This document shows positions 1 through 8,221 of a DNA stretch of 64,000 nt, piece by piece (position 1 is the stretch's first letter; the number at the start of each line of letters is the position of its first letter). A program made the translations under genes and the position numbers. The notes under the pieces were generated by a model. It ran no database searches, was not told where the DNA came from, and saw nothing but the letters and a program-made list of their open reading frames with translations. The stretch is from the NCBI GenBank assembly GCA_009377745.1, contig WHTK01000001.1, positions 124,001 to 188,000 on the forward strand, given 5' to 3'. The DNA comes from Dehalococcoidia bacterium (GTDB taxonomy: Bacteria; Chloroflexota; Dehalococcoidia; DSTF01; WHTK01).

Positions 1-453
1 ATGGAGACCAGCGTCTTCACGGCGATGCATGAGCCTCCGGAGCCGGGCATGAAGGAAGCCATGGTGGCGCTCAACCGCGTGCGCGGCCTGAGGCTGGGCT
101 GCGTCTCCAACGCTTTCATGAGCGCAATTACGCTGCACCGGATCATGGAGGAGCGCGGCTTTGGGCCGTACCTCGATCTCACGGTGTCGTCCTGCGACCT
201 GGGCATCCGCAAGCCGCACCCCGCGATCTATGAGGACGCCGTGAAGAAGATGGGCTTCCCGGCGGAGGAGACGATCTTCGTTGGCGACAGGCTGGACGCG
301 GACATCGAAGGGCCGGCGGCGCTGGGTATGCGCACCGTCCTGAGCCATCAGTACCGGCAGGAAGACCCGGCTAAGGCCAGGGTGCAGCCCGGCCACGTCA
401 TCGGACACCTCAGCGAGCTTCCCGGCTACATCGATACGCTGATCGAGGACTAG
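1..453 (+). CDS. HAD-superfamily hydrolase, C-terminal part
   Basis: The last 150 residues of a HAD-like phosphatase or dehalogenase. Visible are the motif II region (LGCVSN), the motif III lysine in RKPHPAIYEDA and the motif IV acidic signature FVGDRLDADIEGPAALGM that binds magnesium. The N-terminal DxD nucleophile motif is missing, so the gene almost certainly starts before the window; the ATG at base 1 is only the window edge. Its stop lies 4 bases from the stop of the convergent uppP gene. The family hydrolyses small phosphorylated or halogenated compounds in the cytoplasm; the substrate cannot be told from this fragment. Confidence 0.85.
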   Translation: METSVFTAMHEPPEPGMKEAMVALNRVRGLRLGCVSNAFMSAITLHRIMEERGFGPYLDLTVSSCDLGIRKPHPAIYEDAVKKMGFPAEETIFVGDRLDADIEGPAALGMRTVLSHQYRQEDPAKARVQPGHVIGHLSELPGYIDTLIED

Positions 454-457
454 ACGC

Positions 458-1291
458 TCAGAGGACACCCGCCGCAACCAACCCTAGCACGGCAACGCCC
501 AGGCAGACGCGATAGATAATGAACGCGTTGAGCGGGTTGGTGCGCAGGAAACGCAGCAGGAAGGCAATCGTCACGTAGCCGACCATGGCAGCCGTGATCA
601 GGCCGACAGCGTAGACGTCGTATGCGGCAGAGGCGCCGTCTACATCGCCGCGGACGATATCGAAGATCTGCTTGCCGCCGGCCGCGGCGATGATCGGCGC
701 CGAGAGCAGGAAGGCGAAGGCGGCTGCCTCCTCACGCCGGAAGCCCCGCAGCATGCCGGCTGAGATCGTGATCCCGGAGCGGGAGACGCCGGGGATCAGG
801 GCGATGCTCTGGGCCAGGCCGAGGAGCAGCGCGTCCAGGGGCCTAATCGACCCGAGATCGCGGTCCTGGCGGCCGAGACGTTCGGCCAGGAGCATCGGCA
901 GGCAGAAAGCGATCAGCATCACCGCGACCAGCGCGGGTGAGCGAAACGTATCTTCGGCCGTTGATTCAATCGCCAGGCCGATGAGGCCGGCCGGGATGGT
1001 GGCAAGGAGCAGCAGCCAGGCGAGACGCGAGTCGGGCGTGGCCTGCCAGTCGCGCGTGGCCAGGCTCTGAAACCAGGCGCCGGCGAGGCTCAGCCATCTG
1101 AGGCGGAAGTAGATGAGCACGGCAGTGAGAGTGCCCAGGTGAATCGCGGCATCGAAGCGGAGACCGAACTTATCTCCCTGGATGCCGAGCGCCTTCTCGG
1201 CGAGGATGAGGTGGCCTGTGGAGGAGATTGGCAGGAACTCCGTCAGGCCCTGGACAACGCCAAGGATCGCCGCCTCGATAAGGTCTGACAC
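458..1291 (-). CDS. uppP: Undecaprenyl-diphosphatase UppP (BacA)
   Basis: Integral membrane enzyme that removes a phosphate from undecaprenyl diphosphate, recycling the lipid carrier used for peptidoglycan and other envelope glycans; it also gives bacitracin tolerance. The 277-residue length is normal. The N-terminal signature GVVQGLTEFLPISSTGHL and the second signature ALIPGVSRSGITI, both lining the active site, are intact, and the rest is hydrophobic helices. The start is GTG at 1291 (SDLIEA). A TACCGT box ends 6 bases upstream and there is no good Shine-Dalgarno sequence, which suggests a leaderless message. Convergent with the HAD gene. Fits the several lipid-linked glycosyltransferases in the window. 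Confidence 0.95.
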   Translation of the reverse strand: MSDLIEAAILGVVQGLTEFLPISSTGHLILAEKALGIQGDKFGLRFDAAIHLGTLTAVLIYFRLRWLSLAGAWFQSLATRDWQATPDSRLAWLLLLATIPAGLIGLAIESTAEDTFRSPALVAVMLIAFCLPMLLAERLGRQDRDLGSIRPLDALLLGLAQSIALIPGVSRSGITISAGMLRGFRREEAAAFAFLLSAPIIAAAGGKQIFDIVRGDVDGASAAYDVYAVGLITAAMVGYVTIAFLLRFLRTNPLNAFIIYRVCLGVAVLGLVAAGVL

Positions 1292-1404
1292 CCCGTCACG
1301 GTAGCCCGCGGTCAGGTTAGCTACAAGCCGGAGGCAAATCGCCGATCAGCGAGCGAAGGATGGCCTGATCGGCGATTGATAGAGGACTGTAGTCCGCGGC
1401 CTCT

Positions 1405-2358
1405 TTAGGCGACGAGATACTTACGGAACCAGGCGAGCGTCTGGGTCCAGGCGTCCTTGGCGGCGGCCTCGTTGTAGCTGTTGGGCTTGGTCTCGTTGAA
1501 GAAGGCGTGCGGCGCGCCCGGGTAGATTTTGGTTTCAATGACGCGGCCAGCGGCGAGGAGCCGCTCTTTGACCATCGGCTCCTGGCCGGTGATGCGGGCG
1601 TCGTCGGCGCCGTAGATGCCGAGGAGGGCCGCGGTCGTCGTGGTTAGCAGTTCGAGGGCTTCGGGGCTGACTGAGCCGTAGTGGGGCGCCGAGGCCTTGA
1701 TGTCCGGACTGGCTGCCGCCAGCTCCCAGGAGTAGCCGCCGCCGAAGCAGTAGCCGGTCACGCCCAGAGCTGCTGGCTTCACAAAGGTCTGGGTCTTGAG
1801 GTAGTTGGTGTAGGCCAGGAGGTCGGCCACCAGGTCCGTACGGGACGCCCGCAAGGCCATCATGTTGACGCTGGCGTCGGTAGCGGAAGTGCCGCCAAGC
1901 CGGGAAACGAGGTCGACGGAGAGGGCCGCGAAGCCCTCTTTGGCGAAGCGGCGCGCGACATCCTTGAAGTGGTCCAGCAGCCCCTGGTTCTCGTGGATGA
2001 CGATGACGCCGGGGTACGTACCCGCCGCTGCCGGGCGCGCAAGGTAGCCGATGAGGTCGGAGGCCGGCCCCTGGAATCTCACGGTCGCGGTCTGGATCGC
2101 CGGGTCGGTCTCGGAGACGCCGGGACCGATGCCGGCGGCGGTAGTCGCGACCGCGGGTACGGGTGGCTGGGTCGGCGCCGGCGGTTCATCGTCCGCATCG
2201 TCGCCGCAACCGAGGGCGAAGAGCAGAGTTGCCGTCATCGGGATGCTGCCGGTGATCAAGAGCGACCGGCGCATCAACTCGCGGCGTGAGATTTTTCTCG
2301 CCTGGTAGTCCTCCGCAAATTCTTCGATTACGTAACGCTGGTGATGCTGTAGCTGCAT
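1405..2358 (-). CDS. Dienelactone hydrolase family protein, Tat-type lipoprotein
   Basis: An exported alpha/beta hydrolase of the dienelactone hydrolase (DLH) family. After a cytoplasmic-looking N-terminus comes the twin-arginine stretch SRRELMRRSLL, a hydrophobic segment and a lipobox ending in LGC, so it is probably exported by Tat and lipid-anchored. The catalytic Cys-Asp-His set is present: Cys in GVTGYCFGGGY, Asp in GIYGADDARIT and His in GAPHAFFNE. A low-complexity Pro/Ala linker separates the anchor from the enzyme. I chose the ATG at 2358 because GGGAGG lies 6 bases before it; the ATG at 2364 directly abuts that site. Substrate unknown; DLH relatives act on lactones and esters. Divergent from the ABC permease operon. 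Confidence 0.85.
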   Translation of the reverse strand: MQLQHHQRYVIEEFAEDYQARKISRRELMRRSLLITGSIPMTATLLFALGCGDDADDEPPAPTQPPVPAVATTAAGIGPGVSETDPAIQTATVRFQGPASDLIGYLARPAAAGTYPGVIVIHENQGLLDHFKDVARRFAKEGFAALSVDLVSRLGGTSATDASVNMMALRASRTDLVADLLAYTNYLKTQTFVKPAALGVTGYCFGGGYSWELAAASPDIKASAPHYGSVSPEALELLTTTTAALLGIYGADDARITGQEPMVKERLLAAGRVIETKIYPGAPHAFFNETKPNSYNEAAAKDAWTQTLAWFRKYLVA

Positions 2359-2708
2359 CTGCATCCTCCCTTAGGTGATCAGAGCTTTTATCTGAGATAC
2401 GACAAGGCGCTGGAGGACGGTTCCCTTACGGCCAGTCATCGCGAATTTTGAAATCTAGCGGGCGTGGCTCTTCGGATTAGAGCCCGCCCATATTGAGCCG
2501 GTTCATCAGGTTTGAAAAGACTATGCAGACCTCTGATGGCGTTTTACTGTTGTTCCCCTTGACACTGTTTCAGCGCCCTTGTTAGTCTCGCGCCAGTCTC
2601 GATAATTGGCGGTCAATCTGATCCGTCTGGCTTTTCGTATTCTAGATGCGGATAAGGGACTCGCTGCAGGCCTGACGGGCTTGGGAGGGGCATGGAGGTG
2701 ACTCGCGC
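2359..2708. other. 350-base divergent intergenic region
   Basis: No convincing gene. It separates the DLH gene (minus) from the permease operon (plus). It holds a plus-strand promoter candidate (listed separately) and, at 2695-2702, a full GGAGGTGA ribosome-binding site for the first permease. Confidence 0.6.
2559..2588 (+). promoter_or_regulatory. Candidate sigma-70 promoter of the permease operon
   Basis: A perfect -35 TTGACA at 2559-2564 is followed after 17-18 bases by a weak -10 (TTAGTC or TAGTCT). It is oriented toward the permease genes that start at 2709. The -35 is strong and the -10 poor, so confidence is moderate. Confidence 0.45.
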
Positions 2709-3689
2709 ATGCAGAAGTACATAATCCAACGTCTGCTGCTAACGATTCCAACACTGATCGCGGTGACGATGCTGACGTTCTTCGGCCTGCGAGTCATCCT
2801 TCCGGCGGACGTCATCGACCTGATCGTGGGTGAATACGGTAAGAACGACCCGCAGCTGCGCGAGAATCTGGAGGCGCAGCTCGGCCTCGATTCCAGCGTC
2901 GGCACTCAATACGTCAAGTGGGTCGGCCTTGCCTGGTTCTGGGGCGATGACCGCGGCGTTTTGCAAGGCAATCTGGGTGAGTCGCTGCACAGCGGCCGCA
3001 GCGTGATGTCGGAGCTGAAGCGGCGTGTCCCTGTGAGCTTCGAGCTCGGCCTGTGGGCGCAGATGACCGCTATCGCCGCGGCTGTCCCCATGGGGGTTTA
3101 CGCCGCGTTGAGGCAGGATAAGTTTCCCGACTACGGCCTGCGCTCGTTAGCGATCCTGGTCAACTCCGTGCCGGGCTTCTGGATCGCTGTGCTGGTGATC
3201 ACTTTCGGGTCGATCTGGTTTAACTGGGCGCCGCCGATCACCTTTAAGTACATCTATGAGGACCCTATAGCTCACTTCAAGATCATGCTGCTGCCGGCGC
3301 TGATCATCGGCTTGACGCCGAGCGGCGGCCTGGTGCGTCTGGTGCGCACCCAGATGCTGGAAGTGCTGCGCCAGGACTACATCCGCACGGCGCACGCCAA
3401 GGGTCTGAGCCAGAACACGGTGCTCTACAAGCACGCGCTGCGAAACGCGCTGATCCCGGTCGTGACGGTTATCGGCGTTGGCCTGCCCAACATCATCGCC
3501 GGCACTGTCATTTTCGAGCAGATATTCATCATCCCGGGGATGGGCCGCTACCTGGTCGATTCGGTGAACAACCTGGACTACCCCGTCATTCAGGGTTTGA
3601 ACCTGGTGTTCGCGACATTGCTGATGTTCGCGGTGCTGCTGGTTGATATCAGCTACGCATTCCTGGACCCGCGGATCCGCTACCGGTAA
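2709..3689 (+). CDS. ABC transporter permease, oligopeptide type (DppB/OppB family)
   Basis: First membrane subunit of a family-5 (peptide, nickel or opine) ABC importer. The 326-residue protein starts with a signal-anchor helix (RLLLTIPTLIAVTMLTFFGL). It has the typical large external loop, then the BPD_transp_1 core with the cytoplasmic EAA loop around DYIRTAHAKGLSQNTVLYKHALRNAL, and the family C-terminus FLDPRIRYR. GGAGGTGA about 6 bases before the ATG is near ideal. The second permease follows after 18 bases. No ATPase or binding-protein gene is adjacent, so the system needs partners elsewhere; two family-5 binding proteins occur at 14.1 and 30.7 kb. Confidence 0.93.
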   Translation: MQKYIIQRLLLTIPTLIAVTMLTFFGLRVILPADVIDLIVGEYGKNDPQLRENLEAQLGLDSSVGTQYVKWVGLAWFWGDDRGVLQGNLGESLHSGRSVMSELKRRVPVSFELGLWAQMTAIAAAVPMGVYAALRQDKFPDYGLRSLAILVNSVPGFWIAVLVITFGSIWFNWAPPITFKYIYEDPIAHFKIMLLPALIIGLTPSGGLVRLVRTQMLEVLRQDYIRTAHAKGLSQNTVLYKHALRNALIPVVTVIGVGLPNIIAGTVIFEQIFIIPGMGRYLVDSVNNLDYPVIQGLNLVFATLLMFAVLLVDISYAFLDPRIRYR

Positions 3690-3707
3690 GGCGAAGGGGA
3701 GATAGAG

Positions 3708-4703
3708 ATGGCTATTTCAGAGCTCGGCGGCATCGCCGAGATTGAGGGCTGGGAAGCTCCGGTCTTAAAGCCACTACCGGCGCGAATCCTCGGGGGTTTG
3801 AGCAATTTCGCGCGCAAGAAGCCGCTTGGCTTTTTCTGCGGCTTCGTCGTGATTTTCTTCATGATCGTCGGCGATGTGGTACCTGCCTCCTCCAACAAGA
3901 TTCTTGCCACCGCTGGCTTCGGCGAGCCGGTGCCTTACCTGGCGGACCAGATTGAGCAGAGCACCAGCCTGGTTTATCCCTACGCCAAGCAGGACCTGCG
4001 CAACCGGCTGCAGGGGCCAAGCTCCACACACATCCTCGGTACGGACTCGATCGGGCGAGACATCTTCAGCCGCCTGCTCTACGCGGCCCGGACGGCCGTT
4101 ATGGTCTCCTTCGGCGCGGTGCTGATTTCCTCCTCGCTGCAGATCATGTTCGCCGTGCCGGCGGGCTACTACGGCGGACTCTACGACAAGCTGGCTTATC
4201 GCCTGGTTGACATTGCCGATTCCTTGCCGGGTTTGGTCGTCCTGATTACGATTCTCGGTATCTTCGGGTCAGGACTCTGGCAGATGATCTTCGTCATCGG
4301 TGTGCTGGGTGGCTTCGGGGGCCGTAGTCTGCGCGGCCAGACGATTCAGATCATGGCCAGCCCGTTCATCGAGGCGGCGCGCGTGATCGGCGCCAGCGAC
4401 CGCCGAATCATGACCCGCTATGTCCTGCCCAACGTCTTCGCGCTCGTGATCCTGGGTGCGACACTCCGTCTGGGCAGCGTGGTGCTTCAAGAGGCGAGCC
4501 TGAGCTTCCTCGGCTACGGACTGCCGCCACCATTCCCATCCTGGGGTCAGATGCTGAGCCTGGAAGGCCGCGAGTACATGCGGACGCAGCCCGGCCTGGC
4601 GATCTACCCCGGCCTTGCTATCGGCCTGCTGGTGTTCTCGTTCAACCTCTTCGGTGACGCACTGCGCGACGTGCTGGACCCGCGCCTGCGGGGCAGCAAG
4701 TAG
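3708..4703 (+). CDS. ABC transporter permease, oligopeptide type (DppC/OppC family)
   Basis: Second membrane subunit, partner of the preceding permease. It has the OppC-type N-terminal cytoplasmic tail and first helix (GFFCGFVVIFFMIVGDVV), the HILGTDSIGRDIFSRLLYAART motif region typical of DppC, the EAA loop around PFIEAARVIGASDRRIMTRYVLPN, the conserved EASLSFLGYGLPPP segment and the terminal DPRLRGSK. The extracellular insertion after the first helix (about residues 65-105) is longer than in many DppC proteins. GAAGGGGAG precedes the ATG. A perfect hairpin 22 bases after the stop probably ends the operon. Confidence 0.93.
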   Translation: MAISELGGIAEIEGWEAPVLKPLPARILGGLSNFARKKPLGFFCGFVVIFFMIVGDVVPASSNKILATAGFGEPVPYLADQIEQSTSLVYPYAKQDLRNRLQGPSSTHILGTDSIGRDIFSRLLYAARTAVMVSFGAVLISSSLQIMFAVPAGYYGGLYDKLAYRLVDIADSLPGLVVLITILGIFGSGLWQMIFVIGVLGGFGGRSLRGQTIQIMASPFIEAARVIGASDRRIMTRYVLPNVFALVILGATLRLGSVVLQEASLSFLGYGLPPPFPSWGQMLSLEGREYMRTQPGLAIYPGLAIGLLVFSFNLFGDALRDVLDPRLRGSK

Positions 4704-4725
4704 CACTCACCTCTCGCAATTAGCA

Positions 4726-4758
4726 CGGCGGGCCGGACTCTGGGAGTCCGGCCCGCCG
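4726..4758 (+). terminator. Strong GC-rich hairpin after the permease operon
   Basis: A perfect 15-base inverted repeat (CGGCGGGCCGGACTC and its complement) around a 3-base TGG loop lies 22 bases past the dppC-like stop. Only GTTATC follows rather than a T-run, so it may be a transcript-end hairpin that works without a classical U-tract. Confidence 0.7.
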
Positions 4759-4883
4759 GTTATCTGACGCGTTGTGACGCCATGCTAGAATCGGTGGCGT
4801 GGCTCCGGCGGCCTTCCGTCAGGCCCCGGTAGAGTAGAATCGCGAACCTTAGCCGGACTCTGGCGAGGTAGCTGGGCACCGCT

Positions 4884-6029
4884 ATGACAGGTCGAATTAC
4901 GCTGATCGGCGCCGGAGAGCTCATGTCTGCTATGAGCGCGCAGCACCGCGCTGTCCTCAACCGGCTCTCAGGCACGCCTCGGCCGGTGTTCCTCGATACA
5001 ACGGCCGGTTATGAGACCAACGTAGACGCCATCGTCACCAAGGCGGTGGAGTATTACGAGCACCACCTGCAGCTGCCCCTGCGCGTCGCGAGATACCGTC
5101 ATCGTACGCGGACCAGCGCGGCTGATCTGGCGGCGGCGGTGTCTGAGATTAGGGAGGCGAACCTGATCTTCGCTGGGCCGGGCAGTCCCAGCTATGCGAT
5201 CCGGCAGTGGCGCGATTCACCCGTATGGGCAGCGGTGCTGGAGCGCTTTGAGGCCGGCGCGGACGTGATGTTCGCCAGCGCCGCCTCGATCACGATCGGC
5301 CGCTACGCATTGCCAGTCTACGAGATCTACAAGGCCGGCGAAGACCCTTACTGGAACGATGGCCTCGACCTGCTAGGGCGCATGGGGCTTAGTCTGGCCG
5401 TAATCCCTCACTATGATGACAACTCCGGCGGTGAGAACTACGACTCACGCTTCTGCTACATGGGAGCGCAGCGCTTCGACGCCTTGCAGGAGGCGCTGCC
5501 GCCGGACGTCTCCATCCTCGGCATCGACGCCTACACCGCGATCTGCTTCGACCCTTACAAGCAGGAGGCCAGCGTTTCCGGCCAGGGCGGCGTAACCCTG
5601 ATCGGTGACGGCGCCGAGCAGCGCTTTACGGCCGGCAGCCTGCTGTCCTTCGAGGCGTTCCGGTCGTCCTCGCGCGAGGTGGTGCACACGGCGAACAACG
5701 AGCGCGTCTTCGGCTACGAGTTCAGCGATTCAGACGAGCCGTCTGAGGCAGACCCGATCGAGGACCTCAGCGGCTTCATTGAGGGACTCGAGGCGCTGCC
5801 GGAAGCCGACAAGGTTGAGCTGCTGGCGCGCGTTGAGTCCGCGCGGCGGCAGGGCGACTCACGCCCGCCGGAGCACGAAGGCGAGCTGGTAGACCTGGTG
5901 TTGGCCTTGCGGGAAGAGCTGCGCGGCGCCAAGCGCTTCGAGCTGGCCGACCATGCCCGGCAGGCGTTGGAGGAGATGGGATTCGAGATCGGCGATTCAC
6001 CCAGCGGAGCCAAGTGGACGCGACGCTGA
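4884..6029 (+). CDS. Peptidase S51/GATase1-like protein with a CysRS-like C-terminal domain
   Basis: A two-part protein of 381 residues. Residues 1-245 look like the type 1 glutamine amidotransferase-like/peptidase S51 fold (cyanophycinase, dipeptidase E): a GAGELMSAM start, FAGPGSPSYAIRQW, and a nucleophile-elbow-like FASAASITIG where S51 enzymes have GxSAGA. The last 70 residues (LVLALREELRGAKRFELADH, then ALEEMGFEIGDSPSGAKWTRR) closely resemble the extreme C-terminus of cysteinyl-tRNA synthetase, with the usual ADxxRxxLxxxGxxxxDxxxGxxWRR pattern. A real CysRS core is absent. It overlaps the next hydrolase gene by 16 bases, so the two are probably cotranslated. Function unknown; I infer a small-molecule or peptide hydrolase with an RNA-binding or interaction tail. 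Confidence 0.75.
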   Translation: MTGRITLIGAGELMSAMSAQHRAVLNRLSGTPRPVFLDTTAGYETNVDAIVTKAVEYYEHHLQLPLRVARYRHRTRTSAADLAAAVSEIREANLIFAGPGSPSYAIRQWRDSPVWAAVLERFEAGADVMFASAASITIGRYALPVYEIYKAGEDPYWNDGLDLLGRMGLSLAVIPHYDDNSGGENYDSRFCYMGAQRFDALQEALPPDVSILGIDAYTAICFDPYKQEASVSGQGGVTLIGDGAEQRFTAGSLLSFEAFRSSSREVVHTANNERVFGYEFSDSDEPSEADPIEDLSGFIEGLEALPEADKVELLARVESARRQGDSRPPEHEGELVDLVLALREELRGAKRFELADHARQALEEMGFEIGDSPSGAKWTRR

Positions 6030-6880
6030 CGCCGCTGCAGAGCCGGGTGGCGGTCCGGGGCATCGAGATATCAACCCGCGAATGGCCGGGAGATGGCCGG
6101 CCGTTTCTGCTGGTGCACGGCCTCGCCTCCAATGCCCGAACCTGGGACGGCGTCGCGCGATGCCTCAACGAGCTTGGACATCGCGTCGTCGCCATCGACC
6201 AGAGAGGTCACGGCCTCAGCGGCAAGCCAGACCACGGCTACGGCTTCGATGAGGTCACGGCAGACCTCCACGTCCTGATCGAGACGCTGAGCCTGGACCG
6301 GCCGCTGCTGGTTGGCCAGTCCTGGGGCGGCAACGTCATCCTCGACTACGCCTCGCGCTGGCCGCGGACGCTCTCCGGCCTCGCACTGGTCGATGGCGGC
6401 TTTATCGAGCTGTCGGCCGGGTCCGATGCCAGCTGGGAGAAGGTCGCCATCGACCTGAGGCCGCCATCGCTGGCCGGCACGCCGCGCAACGAGATCAAGG
6501 AGCGCATCGCCTCGTTTCATCCCGAATGGGACGACGAGCAGCTCGAGATGACCCTCGCTAACTTCGAGACGCTGGACGACGGCACCGTGCGGCCCTGGCT
6601 GACTCTGGAGCGGCACATGGAGATATTGCGCGCGATCTGGGATCAGAAGCCATCCGAGCTCTACGGCCGGGTAGAAGCGCCAACCCTGATCGCGGTGGCG
6701 GAGTCGTCACGTCGCGAGGCTAACCCGCGTAAGCGCGAAGAGGTCGCCCGGGCAGAGCAAGGCCTGACGAAGGTCGCCGTGCGCTGGTTCACGGACACCG
6801 CGCACGATATCCACGTCGAGAAGCCGCGCGAGCTGGCGGACTGGATACTCGCGGCGCTGGCTGAGGGCTTCTTCGACTGA
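6014..6880 (+). CDS. Alpha/beta hydrolase
   Basis: A 288-residue alpha/beta-hydrolase fold enzyme. It shows the oxyanion HG motif in LLVHGLASNARTWDG, a conserved IDQRGHGLS, the nucleophile elbow GQSWGG and a C-terminal catalytic His in TAHDIHVEKP. A lid-like insertion lies around residues 130-200. No signal peptide, so cytoplasmic. The GTG start at 6014 lies inside the end of the S51-like gene in another frame, indicating coupled translation. The family covers esterases, haloalkane dehalogenases and C-C hydrolases; the substrate cannot be inferred. Confidence 0.88.
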   Translation: MDATLTPLQSRVAVRGIEISTREWPGDGRPFLLVHGLASNARTWDGVARCLNELGHRVVAIDQRGHGLSGKPDHGYGFDEVTADLHVLIETLSLDRPLLVGQSWGGNVILDYASRWPRTLSGLALVDGGFIELSAGSDASWEKVAIDLRPPSLAGTPRNEIKERIASFHPEWDDEQLEMTLANFETLDDGTVRPWLTLERHMEILRAIWDQKPSELYGRVEAPTLIAVAESSRREANPRKREEVARAEQGLTKVAVRWFTDTAHDIHVEKPRELADWILAALAEGFFD

Positions 6881-6906
6881 GCCTGCCCAACGACCCCACC
6901 CCACAT

Positions 6907-6937
6907 AGCAAACGAGCAAGCTGGCAAAACGCGCAAG
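6907..6937 (+). repeat. Degenerate 8-bp-period repeat (GGCAA family)
   Basis: AGCA/GGCA cores fall at 6907, 6915 and 6923, then 6932, in the gap between the hydrolase and ubiE. The periodicity matches loci at 21251, 40058, 56830 and 61405. Confidence 0.5.
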
Positions 6938-6968
6938 GGGCGCGCCTGACACCGGCAAGCGCCTCGTC

Positions 6969-6974
6969 TACACT
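6969..6974 (+). promoter_or_regulatory. -10 box of a leaderless ubiE transcript
   Basis: TACACT ends exactly 6 bases before the ubiE ATG at 6981, with no Shine-Dalgarno sequence between. This spacing would start the RNA at the A of the start codon. Confidence 0.6.
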
Positions 6975-6980
6975 GACGGC

Positions 6981-7709
6981 ATGACCGCCACGTCCACACC
7001 CGAAGCTCCTCACGGCGAGCCCCGCGTCGTCGCGGCGATGTTCGGCCGCATCGCCGGGCGCTACGACCTGGTGAACCGGCTGCTCTCGTTCGGCAGCGAT
7101 GGGCGCTGGCGGCGTTTCGCGGCCGATCAGGCGCGCCTGCGGCCCGGCGACCGCGCCCTCGACGTCGCCAGCGGCACAGGGGACCTTGCGTTCGAGCTGG
7201 CCCGTCGCGTTGGCGCCTCCGGCAGCGTGGCCGGCCTCGATCTGACGCGGGCGATGCTGCTGCTGGGCCAGGCCAAGAGCCGGGAGCGGCGCGAAAAGCG
7301 CGTCGACCATCACGAGGGCGACGCCATGAATCTGCCCTACCGCGATGACGTCTTCCACGCTGCGACCATGGCCTTCGGCGGACGTAACGTGCCGGACCTG
7401 CGCGGCGCCTTCCGCGAGATGGGCCGCGTGGTGGAGCCGGGCGGGCGCATCGTCTTTCTGGAGCTGAACCGCCCCAAGACTTTCGGCTTCCGCCAACTCT
7501 TCGACTTCTACTTTCACACCTTCTCACCGCTGGTAGGCGGCCTGCTCTCCGGCGACCGCGCCGCCTACGAGTACCTGCCCCGCTCGGTGGACAAGTTCGA
7601 GTCGGTGGGCGACATCGCCGTCTGCATGCGCGACGCCGGCCTCAAGGACGTGACGGTGCACCCGCTGATGTTCGGTGTCGCGGTCGTGCACGTCGGTGTG
7701 GCGCCTTAG
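6981..7709 (+). CDS. ubiE: Demethylmenaquinone/ubiquinone methyltransferase (MenG/UbiE)
   Basis: SAM-dependent C-methyltransferase that performs the last step of menaquinone synthesis. The 242-residue length is normal. Motif I LDVASGTGDLAFELA binds SAM; the family signatures FGGRNVPDLRGAFREMGRV and the segment from FFDFYFHTFSP-like residues to YEYLPRSVDKF are present (written here as FDFYFHTFSPLVGGLLSGD and AYEYLPRSVDKF). The start is the ATG at 6981 with a TACACT box 6 bases upstream. With menA at 55.8 kb it indicates a menaquinone-based respiratory chain. A GNAT gene follows after 2 bases, probably in the same message. Confidence 0.93.
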   Translation: MTATSTPEAPHGEPRVVAAMFGRIAGRYDLVNRLLSFGSDGRWRRFAADQARLRPGDRALDVASGTGDLAFELARRVGASGSVAGLDLTRAMLLLGQAKSRERREKRVDHHEGDAMNLPYRDDVFHAATMAFGGRNVPDLRGAFREMGRVVEPGGRIVFLELNRPKTFGFRQLFDFYFHTFSPLVGGLLSGDRAAYEYLPRSVDKFESVGDIAVCMRDAGLKDVTVHPLMFGVAVVHVGVAP

Positions 7710-7711
7710 TC

Positions 7712-8131
7712 ATGAGCGAATTCGCGCTGCGAGAGGCGCGTCCCGGTGATATCGAGGGGCTGCTGGCGCTCTGGCGGGCAACCCAGTCAGGCCCGTCCGT
7801 GACGGACACGCCGGACCACCTGGCGATGGTCATCGAGGAAGCCGGTGACCTCTTTCTCGTAGCCGAAAGCGATGGCCGGCTCGCCGGCAGCGTCCTGGGC
7901 GGTTGGGACCTCTGGCGCGGCCAGATATCGAGGCTGGCCGTGCATCCGGATTTCCAGCGCCAGGGCATCGCGCGGGCGCTGCTCCAGGCTGTCGAGGGAC
8001 GGTTGCGGCAGCGGGGCGCCCGGCGGGTGCACGCGATTGCCTTCAACCGCGAAGCCGCGATCGGCTTCTGGTCCGCCAGCGGCTACGCCCGCTCCGATGC
8101 CGTCGTCTTCTTGCGCACCCTGCACGAATGA
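7712..8131 (+). CDS. GNAT family N-acetyltransferase
   Basis: A 139-residue GCN5-related acetyltransferase, close to the minimal GNAT size. The acetyl-CoA loop (motif A) reads RLAVHPDFQRQGIARALLQA, with the R/Q-x-x-G-x-G/A pattern intact; motif B follows in RRVHAIAFNREAAIGFWSASGY. The N-terminal REARPGDIEGLLALW is a usual GNAT first strand and helix. It begins 2 bases after ubiE and is likely cotranscribed. The acceptor is unknown. Confidence 0.9.
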   Translation: MSEFALREARPGDIEGLLALWRATQSGPSVTDTPDHLAMVIEEAGDLFLVAESDGRLAGSVLGGWDLWRGQISRLAVHPDFQRQGIARALLQAVEGRLRQRGARRVHAIAFNREAAIGFWSASGYARSDAVVFLRTLHE

Positions 8132-8221
8132 GCCTCGGCCGGCCGAATCCGCAAAATCTCCTGTGCTCGGCCACGGCCGAGCCCTAAGCTCTTATCCTCG
8201 GAGCCGTTTGCTGGCCTGAGC

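Noticed and set aside
1681-2289. Large plus-strand frames opposite the dienelactone hydrolase gene, and many similar frames elsewhere
   Set aside because: High GC leaves long open antisense frames; these are Arg/Pro/Ala/Gly-rich with no domain signatures.
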